Source of the DNA: Limonium bicolor
Lineage: Eukaryota; Streptophyta; Magnoliopsida; Caryophyllales; Plumbaginaceae
Assembly (NCBI GenBank): GCA_023374045.1
Contig: CM041776.1
Span: 144,649,296 to 144,713,295, forward strand
Length of the DNA: 64,000 nt
Reading direction: 5' to 3'
Of the stretch, positions 33,715 through 44,825 are shown one piece after another. Position 1 is the stretch's first letter, and each line of letters starts with the position of its first letter. The notes under the pieces are model-generated. The model saw only the letters and a program-made list of their open reading frames with translations. It was not told where the DNA came from and did not search any database. The position numbers and the translations under genes are program-made.

Positions 33715-34105
33715 AATTATGGAGACGGAACAGAGACGGAAAATTGAACTCCAATGGATGATGAGGTTGCAGAAATAGCGACGAAAATAATTTCGACTCT
33801 AAATAGAGTCGGAATAGAGGCGGAGTGGCCCGACTCTAAAAGCATGGAGTAAGTTGTAGAAATCCGTCGCCAAATAGAGTTGGAAACATTTCGATTCTAT
33901 TCCGTCGCGAAATATAAACTAGAGACGGATATTTCCGACTCAAATCCGTCGCCATTTCGAGTCGGAATTTTGTTTTCGACGCTATTACCTTTGCGACAAG
34001 CCTTTCTGAGTCAGACGCGTTACGACTCTATTCCGTCGCTATAACCTGATAGAGACGGAATCGAGACGGATTTTTCTGACTCTAAACTGCTGTTTTTTGG
34101 TAGTG
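33715..34105. repeat. Right subterminal repeat region of the CACTA element
   Basis: AGAGACGGA and GACTCTA..CCGTCGC-type motifs occur repeatedly up to the right end GGTAGTG at 34105. Many copies carry GTCGGAA in place of GACGGAA, so this end is more diverged than the left. Confidence 0.7.
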
Positions 34106-34627
34106 CTGATTCTGTCTGTCTCTGACTCTATTCAGTCCTTTAATGAAGGGACCTTTGTTTCTGTTTTCTGACATGCTTATGGATTCCTTTCGACTCCTTC
34201 TGATTTGGATAATATTCTTTAAATGTTTGAGCATGCTGGTTGATGAAGTTAGTCATCTACTGGGCATAGTTGTTTGCTCATTCCTCTACTCTACTAACAT
34301 TGCAGATTGATCAACGAGGGTCACTTTGCTCAGCTTCCGGAGTTTAGTTCGTTATGTTATTTTGATTCTTTTGAGGCATTTGTATTCGACTTTGAGCCTT
34401 TGGGCCTCTTCAGTTAGCTTCCGCTTTTGTTATTCGTTTGGTGGGTTTTGTAATGACTTTTGGATGTTTCAACATCACTTTGTTAATACTTTTATTCGAG
34501 GATTCATTTTGGGCCTTGCTTGATTATTTGTTAACTTCGTTTATAAGAGCCTTGCGTTATTATGTAATAATACGCGGCGTGTAATACCCCTAACTCCTAG
34601 GCCAGTGTTTGGGGATGTTACATTTAG

Positions 34628-34645
34628 TGGTATCAGAGCCAGGTT
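34628..34645 (+). other. Primer-binding site of element A, second unit
   Basis: TGGTATCAGAGCCAGGTT lies five bases after the middle LTR end, identical to the site at 13390. Confidence 0.9.
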
Positions 34646-34733
34646 CTAATCTGCTGGGATTTTAAGTTAGCCAGTCAGTCAGAAACGTCAGTTCTAGTGT
34701 CTGAGTCTAATTGCCTGTTGTTGGACTTTCAAT

Positions 34734-35720
34734 ATGCCGCCAAGAAGGGCTCCAGGAAATGTTGCTGATGCTGTTCAGCAGTTTATGACGCAGCTCATGC
34801 AGACCATGGCTGCTGGGGGTGGACCAGCTGGGGGAGGACCAGCTGGCGGACCAGGCCCAGCTGGGGCTGATGCTGGAGGAAGGAACGTGATGGCGCTTCA
34901 AGAATTCATGAAGCTGAAGCCGCCGTCGTTCGATGGGGCAGGAGACCCCCAGGAGGCCTATCATTGGCTGTCAGAGGTGGAGGACTTGCTGCGAGTCATG
35001 GGCTACGAGGAGGAGCAGAAGGTCGACTTTGCCACCTTCCTTTTCAAGGCCGAAGCCAAGGATGGTGGAGGTCTGTGTTGGAGAAGTTCCCACAGCCTTG
35101 GACGTGGGAGCAGTTCACTGGGGAGTTCAACAAGCAGTTCTACCCCGATGTGTATAAGGACCAGTGCATCTTGGAGTATAATAGGCATCGCCAGGGGCGC
35201 GATATGAGTGTGGAGTATGTTCGTAAGTTTATCAGCATGTCGAAGTTCGCACCTGAGCTAGATGAGCATAGGAAGGCCAGGAAGTATGAGAGCGGCTTGA
35301 GGCCAGATATCCGATCTACTGTGACGCCTCTGCGTCACAAGACCTTCAGGGATGTTGCTGATGTTGCCCTGTTGGTGGAGGCTGATTTGAGAGGTCGCCA
35401 GTCTGGAGGGAAGGACCAGAAGAGGAAGCAGAGGTCCGACGAGAGCGATAGGAGGGATCAGTCTGCTTCTCAGAAGAAGCAGTCTACTGGAGACCGAGCT
35501 TGGGACCGCCAGGGTTCGAGAGATAGAGGTGGTTCATCTTCGTCAGCTCCCGCTCCGAAGTGCTAGGTCTGCGACAAGTTTCACCGAGGCCAGGACTGCT
35601 GCAGGGAGTCTGGAGCTTGCTTCAAGAATGGATCCTTGGAGCATAGGATAGCTGACTGCCCTCAGGCCGAGAGGAGTAGGGGTAGCTCTGGAGGTAGAGG
35701 GTGAGTCCGCCTCAGGGTCT
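34734..35720 (+). pseudogene. gag: gag of element A, second copy
   Basis: It aligns along its length with 13496-14371 plus 20540-20660. The N-terminus and the Gly/Pro-rich linker are intact and the Gln codon that is TAG in the first copy is CAG here. A base is missing near 35059 (GCCAAGGATGG against GCCAAGGAGTGG), which shifts the frame; the gag core continues in the next frame to 35566. There a TAG replaces an Arg codon inside the zinc knuckle (CxVCDKFHRG). The region ends with ADCPQAERS and a Gly-rich tail. Confidence 0.85.
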
Positions 35721-36371
35721 AGAGATCGAGACCGGGCTGAGCAGAAGAAGCCCCAGGGCCAGGCCAAAGTGTACGTGATGGCTGAGAGAGAGACCGATCG
35801 ACTGACAGGGTTGTCACAGGTATTCTCCAGCTGTCTTCTCGTTCTGTTTTCTGCTTGTTTGACTCTGGAGCCACCCACTCTTTTATTTCTGCTGAGTTGG
35901 TGGGTGAGCTCGGTTTGCCTGTTGTCCTCTGGGTGTTGAGTTGTGGGTGCATAGTCCATTAGTTAGGGACTCTTCTACGCTTTTGAACTCTGTCTGTAAA
36001 GCTAGTCCTGTGTTAGTCAGAGATAGGACTCTATATGCTAACCTCATCCCGATGGAGATGACCAATTTTGATGTGATTCTGGGCATGGATTGGCTTGCTG
36101 CGCACCATGCCCACATTGATTGTGCTGCTTCGAGAGTCACTTTTGAGGAGACGGGTCGGCCCCGTCTAGTTGTAGCAGGGAATGGAATCCCGTGCTCGCC
36201 GCCAGTTATATCTACTATGCAGGCGTTCTGCCATTTGAGGAAAGGATGCTAGGGATATCTGTGCTACTTCCCTGAGGTTCGCAAGGTTGCGAAGCTGGAG
36301 GACATTCCAGTGGTCAGAGACTTCCCTCATGTGTTCCAGGATGATGTACCTGGGCTTCCCCCTGCAGAGAG
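35721..36371 (+). pseudogene. pro: Protease of element A, second copy
   Basis: The catalytic DSGATHSFIS block is at about 35860-35890, followed by ILGMDWL at 36076-36096. A base is lost near 35924. It shares with the first copy the in-frame TAG at 36249-36251 and the one-base loss just before RT (near 36369). These shared lesions mark common descent of the two internal regions after the damage. Confidence 0.8.
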
Positions 36372-37740
36372 GTGGAGTTCTCGATCGAGCTCGCACCTGA
36401 GACTCAGCCTATTTCTAAGGCCCCATACCGGATGGCGCCTACTGAGCTCAAGGAGTTGAAGGTCCATTTGCAGGAGCTGCTGGACAAGGGCTTCGTTCGC
36501 CCTAGTGTGGCGCCTTGGGGAGTGCCTGTTCTGTTTGTCAAGAAGAAGGACGGTAGTATGCGTTTGTGCATTGACTACAGGGAGCTCAACAAGGTTACCA
36601 TCAATAATAGGTACCCTCTCCCCGCATAGATGACTTTTTCGACCAGTCAGCAGGAGCTAAGGTGTTTTCGAAGATCGATCTGAGGTCCGGTTATCATTAG
36701 CTGTGGATTAAGGCAGATGACGTGCCTAAGTCCGCCTTCAGGACTCGTTATGGACATTACGAGTTCCTAGTGATGCCATTCGGTTTGACGAATGCGCCTT
36801 CTGTGTTTATGGATACGATGAACCGGGTGTCAAGCCCTTTCTAGACCAGTTCGTCGTGGTGTTCATTGATGACATCTTGGTGTATTCCAAGAGTGCTGAG
36901 GAGCACGAGGAGCATTTGAGGACTGTTCTCCGACTCTGAGGGAGAAGGAGCTGTACGCGAAGCTGAAGAAGTGTGAGTTCTGGTTGGATCAGGTGGTGTT
37001 CTTGGGACATGTCGTCTAAGGACGGTATCTCCATGGACCTGGAGAAGATTAGAGCTATTACTGAGTGGGCCAGGCCTACTAATGTTGGAGAGATCCATAG
37101 GTTCCTTGGACTAGCGGGCTACTGTCGTAAGTTTGTGGAGGGCTTCTCCATGTTGGTGATTCCGTTGACCCGTCTACTGCAGAAGGATGTGAAGTTCGAG
37201 TGGAGTGAGGCATGTGAGCTGTGTTTCCAGGAGTTGAAGAAGAGGTTGACGTCTGCGCCGATTCTGACTCTTCCAGAGGGGGCCGAGGGTCTAGAGGTTT
37301 TCTGCGATGCGTCCCATAAGGGACTTGGGTGTGTTCTGATGCAGCAGGGGAAGGTAGTAGCGTATGGCTCTCGTCAGCTTAAGCCATATGAGAAGAACTA
37401 CCCGACTCACGACCTAGAGTTAGCTGCGGTGGTGTTTGCGTTGAAAATTTGAAGGCACTACCTGTATGGAGCAGCGTGCAAGGTGTATACGGACCACAAG
37501 AGCCTCAAGTATCTGTTCACTCAGAAGGAGTTGAACTTGAGGCAGAGGAGGTGGCTAGAGTTGCTACACGATTATGATTTAGAGATCCTCTGCCATCCTG
37601 GTAGGGCGAATGTGGTTGCTGATGCGCTCAGTAGGAGGGGTCCGTCTGGAGCCGTTTGTGCTTTGTCTGGTGTGCAGAGGTCTGCCCTCGAGTTGCAGCG
37701 GATGGGTATCTGGGTCGTCCGTCCAGAGAGGTCTGGGATG
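36372..37740 (+). pseudogene. pol: Reverse transcriptase-RNase H of element A, second copy
   Basis: All RT blocks found in the first copy are present but spread over several frames. Base losses near 36623, 36830, 36931 and 37016 and stop codons near 36700 (QL to *L) and 37450 (W to *) break it. The RNase H acidic residues damaged in the first copy are intact here (YTDHKS and VVADALSRR). The first copy therefore has the better RT and this one the better RNase H. Confidence 0.85.
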
Positions 37741-39198
37741 TTAGCAGCGTTGCAGATTCAGCCTACCTTGATCGACTGGATCAGGGCCAGTCAGGAGCTC
37801 GACATCGGGTTGAGTAAGATCAGAGATGAGATTGCTGCTGGTCAGGGGTCTGAGTTCCGGGTTTCAGAGGATGACTGCCTGAGGTTCCGAGACCGTGTTT
37901 GTGTGCCTGCAGACGATGCTTCGAGGCGAGAGATTATGCAGGAGGCTCATGGAGCCCCGTACTCGGTACACCCAGGAGGTGTGAAGATGTACCGGGACCT
38001 GCGTGAGACATTCTGGTGGAGCAACATGAAGAGAGACATTTCTGATTTTGTGTCCAGATGTCGGACCTGTCAGCAGGTCAAAGCCGAGCATCAGAGACCA
38101 GCTGGTTTGCTTCAGCCTCTACCCGTTCCGGAGTGGAAGTGGGAGAGCGTCGGTATGGACTTCGTTATGGGACTGCCTAAGACTCCTAGGGGTTTTGATG
38201 TTGTTTGGGTGATAGTGGACAGGCTCATGAAGAGCACTCACTTCTTGCCTGTCAGGAAGACTTTCAGTCTGCATCGCTTGGCTCAGTTGTATATGGAAGA
38301 GATAGTGCGTCTTCATGGAGTTCCCACTTCTATTGTGTCTGATAGAGATCTGCATTTCGTGTCCAGATTATGGTAGAGTTTGCACCAGGCTTTGGGGACG
38401 AAGATGTCGTTCAGATCAGCGTATCATCCTCAGTCAGACGGGTAGACGGAGAGGACGAATCAGGTCCTTGAGGACATGCTCAGAGCATGTGTGCTTGACT
38501 TTGGAGGCAGTTGGGATCAGCACGTGGCGCTGATAGAGTTCGCGTATAATAACAGCTTCAAGACTAGCATCGGAATGGCCCCGTTCGAGGCTTTGTATGG
38601 CAGGAGGTGCAGATCACCCATCTATTGGGATGATCTGAAGGAGAGAGCAGTTGTTGGTCCGCTCTTGGTTGAAGATGCTGTAACTAAGATCCAGTCTATC
38701 AGGGAGCGTTTGCTTGTGGCTCAGAGTCGTCAGAAGAGCTACGCCGATCAAAGGAGAAGACCTCTAGAGTTTGAGGTGGGCGACCATGTGTATCTGAAAG
38801 TTTCTCCAGTTCGAGGAGTTGTTCGGTTTGGGAAGAGAGGCAAGCTTAGCCCTCGCTTTGTGGGTCCTTTTGAGATCATGGAAAGGATCGGACCGGTTGC
38901 CTACCGTTTAGCTTTGCCACCGTCGTTGGCGAGTGTTCACAGTGTGTTTCATGTTTCCATGCTGAGGAAATATGTTCCGGACCCGTCGCATGTGATTAAC
39001 TTCAGTCCTCTTCAATTGAGGGAGGACTTCACGTTCGAGGAAGTTCCTTCGAGGATTTTAGCCCGGGATGTTCGCAAGCTCAGGAGTAAGACCATGCCCT
39101 TAGTGAAGGTGCAGTGGTCGGGTCAGTCGGAAGAAGAGGCGACCTTGGAGGTCGAAAGCGAAGTGTGTTCTAAGTTCCCCGCCCTTTTCGATCAGTAG
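37741..39198 (+). pseudogene. pol: Integrase and chromodomain of element A, second copy
   Basis: The HHCC region is intact (HPGG..., CRTCQQ). The DDE core has GMDFVMGLP and VSDRD, but stop codons near 38374 (W to *) and 38443 (Q to *) flank the region before the catalytic Glu of TERTNQ. The C-terminal frame 38476-39198 is fully open, carries the chromodomain LVKVQWSGQSEEEATLE, and reaches the natural TAG at 39196. Confidence 0.9.
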
Positions 39199-39243
39199 GT
39201 ACGTTTTAATTTCGAGGACGAAATTCTTTTAAGGGGGAGGTGA

Positions 39244-41447
39244 TGTTATAACCCAAGGTTCGGTACGGAATTATTTTCATTTAGTTGTTAACCTAAGTGG
39301 AATTACTTATTCAGGACATGGAGGTCCTTCTGATTAAAGGCGAGGACGAGGAGGTCTTTTGCCATTGGTTAATTAGGTAAGGATTAATTAAGTTAATAAA
39401 TTCCTTTATTAACTTTCCTGATCACGTTGTGAATCACGTTCTTTTCCCCACAATCAGAATCCCTATCTTACAGTTAGCGAGACGCTCTTCTCTCTCTCTC
39501 TTCTCTCTCAACGCCGCTTCCTTTCTCGATCAATCAAGACTCCCTTGATTCTGCAGTCAAGATTCAACTGTGGATTGCTCCGCCATCGGAATTGCTGGTT
39601 TCTTCGAGGTAGGGTTGCCAGATTACTCTTTTCGTTGATTCTTCGGTTCTTGAGATCTCCTTATTCTGATTTCCTCGGCAATCTGATTATGGTTCAGCGT
39701 TGGTTCTTGTGCTCTATCAATTCTCTTCTGTTGTTGGTTTCATCTGCGAATCCGCTGTCTGATTCAGGTGAGGAATGTGAGTACGTTCTGCATTTCAGTT
39801 TCAGGGTTTAAGTTGCGTTTCTGATTTGGGGTTGTAATTGTGTTCTGATTCAGAGGTTTGGAACTGTTTCTTTTCGGTTTGTGTTGCCTGGTCTGCGTTT
39901 GGATTTCTGCTGTGGGTTGAAATCTAGTGTTCAGATTGGAATGCCGTCTCTGTTAATTCGAGGTAGGTGGCTGATGGATTCGATTAGTGTGTTCAGCCTT
40001 GGGGAGTTTCTTTCCGGTTCTGAATTTTGATTGTGATTTGTCTTGGATTATGGTTGGGAACTGTCTGTTTAATGTCGTTTTAATGCCTACAAACCCCCAA
40101 GGTTGTTTTCTGCAAACATATAATGTTTTGACATTGTTTTGGTGCTTCAGTTCGTGTGAAAATCGCATCTGTTCACTGTGTTTTTTGGCGCGTCCGAACT
40201 TCCGTCCGACCTTGGACGTTCGGACCTGCCCTGTTTCGCTTTGATTTTTCTGAAGTTTTATCATGTCCGAACTTCCATCTGAGCTTCGATGTTCGGACGG
40301 GGTGCGAGGACGAGTCCGACTTACAAGTCTCGAATGGTGTCCGAACTTGTAAGTCCGGACAGATGTTCGGACACACCCATCTCCTTCTTCTGATTTTTCT
40401 TCGACTTCTGTCTGAACTTGACATTCGGACACATGTTCGGACATTAAGCGTATTTGGTTTCCGAAAACGTCCGGATATCCGTCCGAGCTTGGATGTTCGG
40501 ACACCTCTGTCTCTGCCTCTGTTTTAAGGTTCGACCTGTGTTAGAGCTTCGTCGTTCGGACATGGTACTGTTTTGACCATAACTTGCTCGTTCGAGTTCC
40601 GTTTTGACTTCCGTTTGCGGGGTTGGATTCCCCTTCTGATTTCCAAGCTATCTATGTACTTTCTTGTGCCTTTGGTGCACATATGCTTATCTGTATTTAA
40701 GCTTCTGTTTTGGGACCAAGTTATCTCTGTATCTGAACCTTTGGATGACTGGTTTAGCTGTCTCGTAGCGCGCTATGTAGGATCCTTCTGTTCACGGGTG
40801 ATGTTCCCCGTTCTGTTCACTGGTGTTCCACCTGTTCTATTTACGAGTGAGGTTTCCTCGTTCTGTTCACGAGCTGGTTGCTCGTTCTGTCTGTATGTTG
40901 TGATCAACTAGTGTCCCGTTCTGTTTTCTGATTATGTCTGTCTCTGACTCTGTTTAGTCCTTTAATGAAGGGACTTTTGTTTCTGTTTTCTGACATGCTT
41001 ATGGATTCCTTTCGACTCCTTCTGATTTGGATAATATTCTTTAAATGTTTTAAGCATGCTGGTTGATGAAGTTAGTCATCTACTGGTCATAGTTGTTTGC
41101 TCATTCCCCTACTCTATCTAACATTGCAGATTGATCAGCGAGGGTCACTTTGCTCAGCTTCTAGAGTTTAGTTTGTTATGTTATTTTGATTCTTTTGAGG
41201 CATTTGTATTCGACTTTGAGCCTTTGGGCCTCTTCAGTTAGCTTCCGCTTTTGTTATTCGTTTGGTAGGTTTTGTAATGACTTTTGGGATGTTTCAACAT
41301 CACTTTGTTAATACTTTTATGCGAGGATTCGTTTTGGGCCTTGCTTGATTATTTGTTAACTTCGTTTATTAGAGCCTTGCGTTATTACGTAATAATACGT
41401 GGCGTGTAATACCCCTAACTCCTAGGCCAGTGTTTGGGGGTGTTACA
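39244..41447 (+). mobile_element. Element A, third LTR (2,204 bp)
   Basis: It has TGTTATAACCC and GGGGTGTTACA ends and is followed by the CTTTT duplication. The polypurine tract lies at 39219-39243. It contains a palindrome array (40192-40565) that is shorter by one unit at its end than in the other LTRs, and the ATTGCAG 3'-splice-like site near 41129. Confidence 0.9.
40192..40565. repeat. Quasi-palindrome array in LTR A, copy 3
   Basis: It holds the clearest unit, GTCCGAACTTGTAAGTCC followed by GGAC (40350-40371), almost a perfect inverted repeat. The terminal ACACATGTTCGG tandem seen in copies 1 and 2 is missing here. Confidence 0.75.
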
Positions 41448-41452
41448 CTTTT

Positions 41453-42223
41453 CCCAAGCGCTTCGCTCCTATGAGGCTCGAGCGGAGAAATACAAGAGAG
41501 CTGTCAACGAGGAGAAGGCAAAGGCTTGAGAAATCCTTAAACGAGCGCAGGCTCAATTTGAGGACAAAAAGGTCGCCCTCCGGGAGGAACTCCAAGAAGC
41601 TGCGTCCATCGACCAAGAGGATGCTATTAAAAGGTTATAGGCTGCTTTTGACGATCAGCAGCGGATATTAGAAGAGGAAGCTGAAGACGTTCGGATGGTT
41701 GCTGAAGAGGTCCGGAAGACTACTGAGGATCTACGGTCTTCCTTTGAATCAGAGTTGGACAAATAGAACCAAATCTTGCAAGCAGCCGAGGCCAAACAGA
41801 ATGACCTCAAATCCAGCCTTGAAACGAGAGGGAAAAGCTTGCACATGCAACTTTTCGTATTAAAGAGCTTGAGGAAGAGTTGGAAGCACAGAAGAAAAAG
41901 GCTTCCGGTAATCTTCGTATCACCGAAAGCATCCATTTTTCCTTCTCTTTTACATTATTCTGTTAATCCTTTGCGATTCATGCAGAAAATCCAAGCCCCT
42001 CGTTGGAAACTGCCAGAAGTTCCGACTTTTGGCTTAAAAATGTGTCCGGTCTTAAAGCTTCATTGATCACTTCGGAGTCGGAGAGGGAACGATACCAGAG
42101 TCTTGCCTTATCCTACGAGAGCCAACTTGCAAAGCTAAAGGGGGCTCTCAAAGAGACGCAGTCGGAACTCCAAGCGAAGGACCGTACTGTTTCGGGTCTC
42201 AAAGAGACACTCTCTTCCCAGTG
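41453..42223 (+). pseudogene. C-terminal coiled-coil part of the gene split by element A
   Basis: It continues the frame broken at 11162: SYEARAEKYKRAVNEEKAKA, then long Glu/Lys/Gln heptad-like stretches up to about 41890. An intron-like segment (41908-41981, GTAATC..CATGCAG) follows, then a second helical stretch (LKASLITSESERERYQ ... LKETLSS). Stops interrupt it at about 41528, 41638 and 41765. A long C-terminal coiled coil is usual for plant proteins with the Transposase_28-type domain. Element B inserted at its present 3' end. Confidence 0.65.
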
Positions 42224-42844
42224 TGAAATACCCCAAACCTAGTTATGTTGTTTAAACACTAAAATAAGGTGTGGTGAGACTAAAAAGAGTCTTAGAAACA
42301 TTTGTAAACAATTTAAATCATAAAAAACACAAAATGTGCTTTAAGGTCAGTAAAGGCCAAAATGTGCTCTAAGCTTTGGATAAGCTTGGTTAAGACCTAA
42401 TGAACTTCCAAGACCTTATTTATATACTAATGAACATATTAAACCAATTAGCAAAGAAAACCAAGCTTGAAAACAAGTTAAAACACAAAATGTGCTTTAA
42501 GGAGTCTTAAAGCACATTTTTGAAAAATTGTCTTGTAAATGATTTTTGAATGGCTAAATGTCCATCATTACTCTTTAATTAACATGTGTACTATATAGTA
42601 TCACATTTGGAAGTCTATATCAATGGGAAATCAAAAATTTCACATCTATGTGCCTTGTTTTTACGAATAGTAACTTTAATAAGCTAGTTTGTAACAAATG
42701 TTGTTATAAGTAATTAAATTGATAAACAAAGACTAAAATACCCTTAGTAATATAAAGGGGGCCGGTTTTTGTAGCAATGAGTCACCAAACATGTTAGTTA
42801 ATTAAGTAACAAATGATGACTAATGGTTACTATTTGCTTTAAGG

Positions 42845-42852
42845 TATAAATA
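42845..42852 (+). promoter_or_regulatory. TATA box of LTR B
   Basis: TATAAATA in an AT-rich region is followed about 30 bp later by a CT-rich leader typical of plant transcripts. It puts U3 at roughly 650 bp, so the transcribed part of this LTR would be about 3.3 kb. Confidence 0.6.
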
Positions 42853-44479
42853 TCTTCAAAAAGCAAAACTTATCTCATTCTCTCATTTCCTTCCTCATTT
42901 CACACGCCTCCAAGCTCTCTTCTACCTCTTCTTCATTCTCCATTTACGGTTTGCAATAGTACACACCAAGACTCCATCTTTGACCACTTGTATTTCCTAG
43001 CTCACTTAACCAAATCAAAAACAAACACCAACATTCTCTTCCTCTCATCAAGCTCTTCATTCCTATCTTTTCAAAACTTCAAGACCACCATTTTGGTGCC
43101 ATGGAGTTCCACCATTGAAGGAGCTTGAGCTTATATTTCTACATATTATTGATCTCCCTTGCTTCTAGGTAAGGAATCTCAAAGAAAAATGATGTTTCTT
43201 CCATGTTTTTATCTTGACCGAGAATCACCATTAATGGTGCTCATTATATTGCTTTGTTCTAGCTTCATTCCAACCTTTCAAGGACTAGGTGGAGTCCTCT
43301 CTTGATAGATATTCAAACTCTCTTCAAATACCAAGGTAAAACAACTATCTTAATGCTTTTGAAACAATGTGAAACTAGGGTTTACAATGAGATGAAGCTT
43401 AAAGCTTGTATACTCATTTCATTACTTGTACATTGTTTAGAAGTTGATGAACAACCAAACATCCTTACCGGTTTTATAAGGAAACAAGAAAGAAGTTGTG
43501 AGGAAAAGAGGTAAATATGCTAACCTAATGTGGTTTAAAGTCTTAGGAGAAATGAGCTTATGTTGCTTATTGAAATGATCTAAGGAGCCAATGGTGAATG
43601 ACTTAGTAAAATGTTCTCAAGGGCTTAGTAAGAGGCATATGTATTGTTGAGTGTATTTGCAGATCAAAGGCAAATATATTGTGGAAATTCAGTGTTTAAG
43701 ATTTATGCATCTTAAGGGCCTAAAAGCCATGTTATTTAAGGGCCTAAGTGCCATGCAATTTAAATTATGCACTATATTGTGATGTAGTGCTAAATGTGTG
43801 AAATTTGTGCATAAGAATGTGTTTGATGGATTTTAGTGTTCATGGTTGTTTGATGGTGAAAACAATGTGTCTTGGTTTAGTAATGTTCTAGGAGAGTTCA
43901 TGTCAAAATTTAGGTAATAAACAAGAAGTTCTAAGGGTTTTAAATGAGTTGGTAAGTTAGGAAAGGTTTAGAATGGTTAAGTGTTCAACTAGTGGGAGAA
44001 ACATGCATTAAGGTGCTTAAAGATGTAAAAAGGGCTTAGGCAATGTTCTAGAGGATTTAGAATGCAAAAGAATGCTTTGGGACATTTCAAGATTCATGGT
44101 GAGAGTTTATTTAGGACTTGTGTATTTTTGGTGAAAAAGGGATGAAGTGAATTGTTGCATGGGAATCTATAAACTTGTAAAGATGTTCAAGGAGTTGTTT
44201 AGGAAGAAAAGATGCTTGGGGATGATGTTGTAGTGGTGAGAAAACATTTGGGAATAGTGGGAGTTATGGGTATGAAACACCACATAGAAACTTAGTGAAA
44301 AACATTATAAGTGTAAACCTTTTTATAAGAATTTGTGTAAATGCTTGAGGAGGATTTTAGTGAATGATTTGAGGAGTTTTAAGGAGGTCTTAAGGTGTGT
44401 TTGAAGTGCCCAAATGAGGTTAGGATATACTAGGGTATATGAGGTGAAGTTTGGAGTTAAATGGGCAATGGAAAATAAG

Positions 44480-44825
44480 GGTCTGGGGCAGACCGATCTT
44501 GCGACCGGACTTGCAAGGTCGGTCGAGCCCAGTTTACCCTGCGAGAATTGGTTTCTGGAATGGACCGACCTTGGGGACCGGACTTGCAAGGTCGGTCGGG
44601 CATGGATTTTTAGTACGGATTGAGTCTCTGGAATAGACCGAACATGGGACCGGACTTACAAGTTCGGCCGGGCCTGGATTTTCAAAGGAGAGAAACTCTC
44701 GGGAATGGACCGAACATGTGACCGAACTTACAAGGTCGGTCGGAGTAGAAAACTTTGACGGTAATATGTTCTGGAATGGACCGACCTTGTGTAAGGTCGG
44801 TCGGTAAGGTCGGTCGGACCAAAAC
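44480..44825. repeat. Quasi-palindrome array in LTR B (about 73-bp period)
   Basis: Five units start at 44491, 44564, 44637, 44709 and 44778. The pattern is GACCGACCTTG..GACCGGACTTGCAAGGTCGGTCGG, and CCGGACTTGCAAGGTCGG is nearly self-complementary. The array sits 2.25-2.6 kb into the LTR, as in B', but the stem sequence is different. Confidence 0.8.

Larger units (their letters stand above)
25867..34105 (+). mobile_element. CACTA (En/Spm-type) DNA transposon, 8.2 kb, non-autonomous
   Basis: The right end reads, inverted, CACTACCAAAAAACAGC; the left end is CTACTAAAAAACAGC and has lost the first two bases. The 3-bp duplication CTG flanks it (25864-25866 and 34106-34108), and removing it restores the LTR sequence seen at 12851-12870. 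The first and last 400 bp are packed with AGAGACGGA and its complement, the subterminal repeats expected of CACTA elements. The only recognisable coding piece is a transposase C-terminus near the right end. Its large interior is mostly non-coding and contains other insertions and repeats. Confidence 0.85.
24183..34622 (+). mobile_element. Element A, middle LTR, interrupted by the CACTA element
   Basis: It has the same termini as the outer LTRs. Without the CACTA insertion (25867-34105) and its 3-bp duplication it is about 2.2 kb. It has a polypurine tract on its left (24158) and a primer-binding site on its right (34628), so it serves as the 3' LTR of the first unit and the 5' LTR of the second. 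It contains a palindrome array at 25115-25510. Confidence 0.9.
11163..41447 (+). mobile_element. Composite chromovirus A: LTR-internal-LTR-internal-LTR
   Basis: Three LTRs of the same family (start TGTTATAACCC, end GGTGTTACA) at 11163, 24183 and 39244 alternate with two internal regions, all in one orientation. The outer borders carry one 5-bp duplication, CTTTT, at 11158-11162 and 41448-41452; removing the block rejoins the split gene in frame. Each internal region is about 4.6 kb once the later insertion in the first is subtracted. So this is one insertion site holding an element and a tandem partial copy that share the middle LTR. Later arrivals are element E (14372-20534) and a CACTA element (25867-34105). 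Confidence 0.85.
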
